NCBI GenBank assembly: GCA_012512665.1
Contig: JAAZDU010000353.1
Span: 1 to 6,238, forward strand
Length of the DNA: 6,238 nucleotides
Reading direction: 5' to 3'
DNA from: Bacillota bacterium
Lineage (GTDB): Bacteria; Bacillota; Dethiobacteria; DTU022; JAAZDU01
This document shows positions 6,156 to 6,238 of the stretch, one piece after another. Under the pieces are notes generated by a model that did not search any database, was not told where the DNA came from, and saw only the letters and a program-made list of their open reading frames with translations. Within the stretch, counting starts at the first letter, position 1, and each line of letters starts with the position of its first letter. Both the position numbers and the translations under genes were made by a program.

Positions 6156-6238
6156 TTAGTTGAATGCTTTTGACAACCGGCAATATCTCTTATAGATACT
6201 TCTGTATCCTAGGTTTTCTAGATAGTCATTAGTTATGG
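6156..6238 (-). CDS. C-terminal end of a group II intron reverse transcriptase/maturase (partial)
   Basis: A minus-strand frame enters from the right edge and is open for 26 codons before tandem overlapping stops (TAATGA). It ends YLENLGYRSIYKRYCRLSKAFN. The stop is just 1-2 bases before domain V, which is where intron-encoded proteins looped out of domain IV finish. The basic, aromatic-rich tail is compatible with the C-terminal DNA-binding or endonuclease end of such proteins, but 26 residues alone cannot prove it. The call rests on the intron RNA domains next to it. It is cut by the window edge, so whether the protein is intact cannot be judged. Confidence 0.65.
   Translation of the reverse strand, partial: ITNDYLENLGYRSIYKRYCRLSKAFN

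Larger units (their letters stand above)
6077..6238 (-). mobile_element. 3' end of a group II intron (partial, antisense to the operon)
   Basis: Read on the minus strand, the right edge holds, in order, the end of a probable maturase frame, a domain V hairpin, a domain VI hairpin and a 3' terminus ending CTCGAT at 6077. This order is diagnostic of a bacterial group II intron, a self-splicing retroelement. The CGC catalytic triad and short domain V fit the group IIC type, which usually inserts just after terminator hairpins. The 5' part, most of the reverse transcriptase and the 5' exon lie beyond the window. The 3' junction is only 9 bases from the symporter stop codon. Confidence 0.85.

Overview
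The window looks like low-GC Firmicute (clostridial type) DNA. It is AT-rich, with strong AAGGAGG-type ribosome binding sites and very tight gene packing, but I cannot name the species. It holds one complete five-gene operon on the plus strand, its upstream control region, and the 3' end of a group II intron on the minus strand at the right edge.

Layout. Positions 1-216 contain no convincing gene. They carry a near-perfect sigma-54 (-24/-12) promoter at 117-132 and, upstream of it, three copies of the hexamer ACCTTG (two direct and one inverted). These could bind an enhancer-binding activator, although the inverted pair could instead be a terminator for an upstream gene. Positions 217-6067 hold five genes separated by 1-24 bases: diaminopropionate ammonia-lyase (dpaL/ygeX), a YgeY-family M20 metallohydrolase, an N-acyl-D-amino-acid deacylase-type amidohydrolase, a small YhdT-like (DUF997) membrane protein, and a PanF-like sodium:solute symporter. 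Nine bases after the last stop codon, the 3' end of an antisense group II intron begins. Domains VI and V and the last 26 codons of its probable maturase are visible, and the rest runs off the window.

How the genes may work together (inference). The PanF/YhdT pair would import an N-acylated amino acid. Pantothenate, the substrate of PanF, is itself an N-acyl-beta-alanine. The amidohydrolase, the YgeY hydrolase or both would remove blocking groups to free D- or L-2,3-diaminopropionate or a related amino acid. DpaL would then convert it to pyruvate and two ammonia. The dpaL-ygeY pair is known from the E. coli ygeW-ygeX-ygeY region and from anaerobic purine-degradation clusters. Here the pair sits with a D-aminoacylase-like enzyme and a dedicated transporter, under an apparent sigma-54 promoter, which suggests a nitrogen-scavenging operon that I do not recognise as described.
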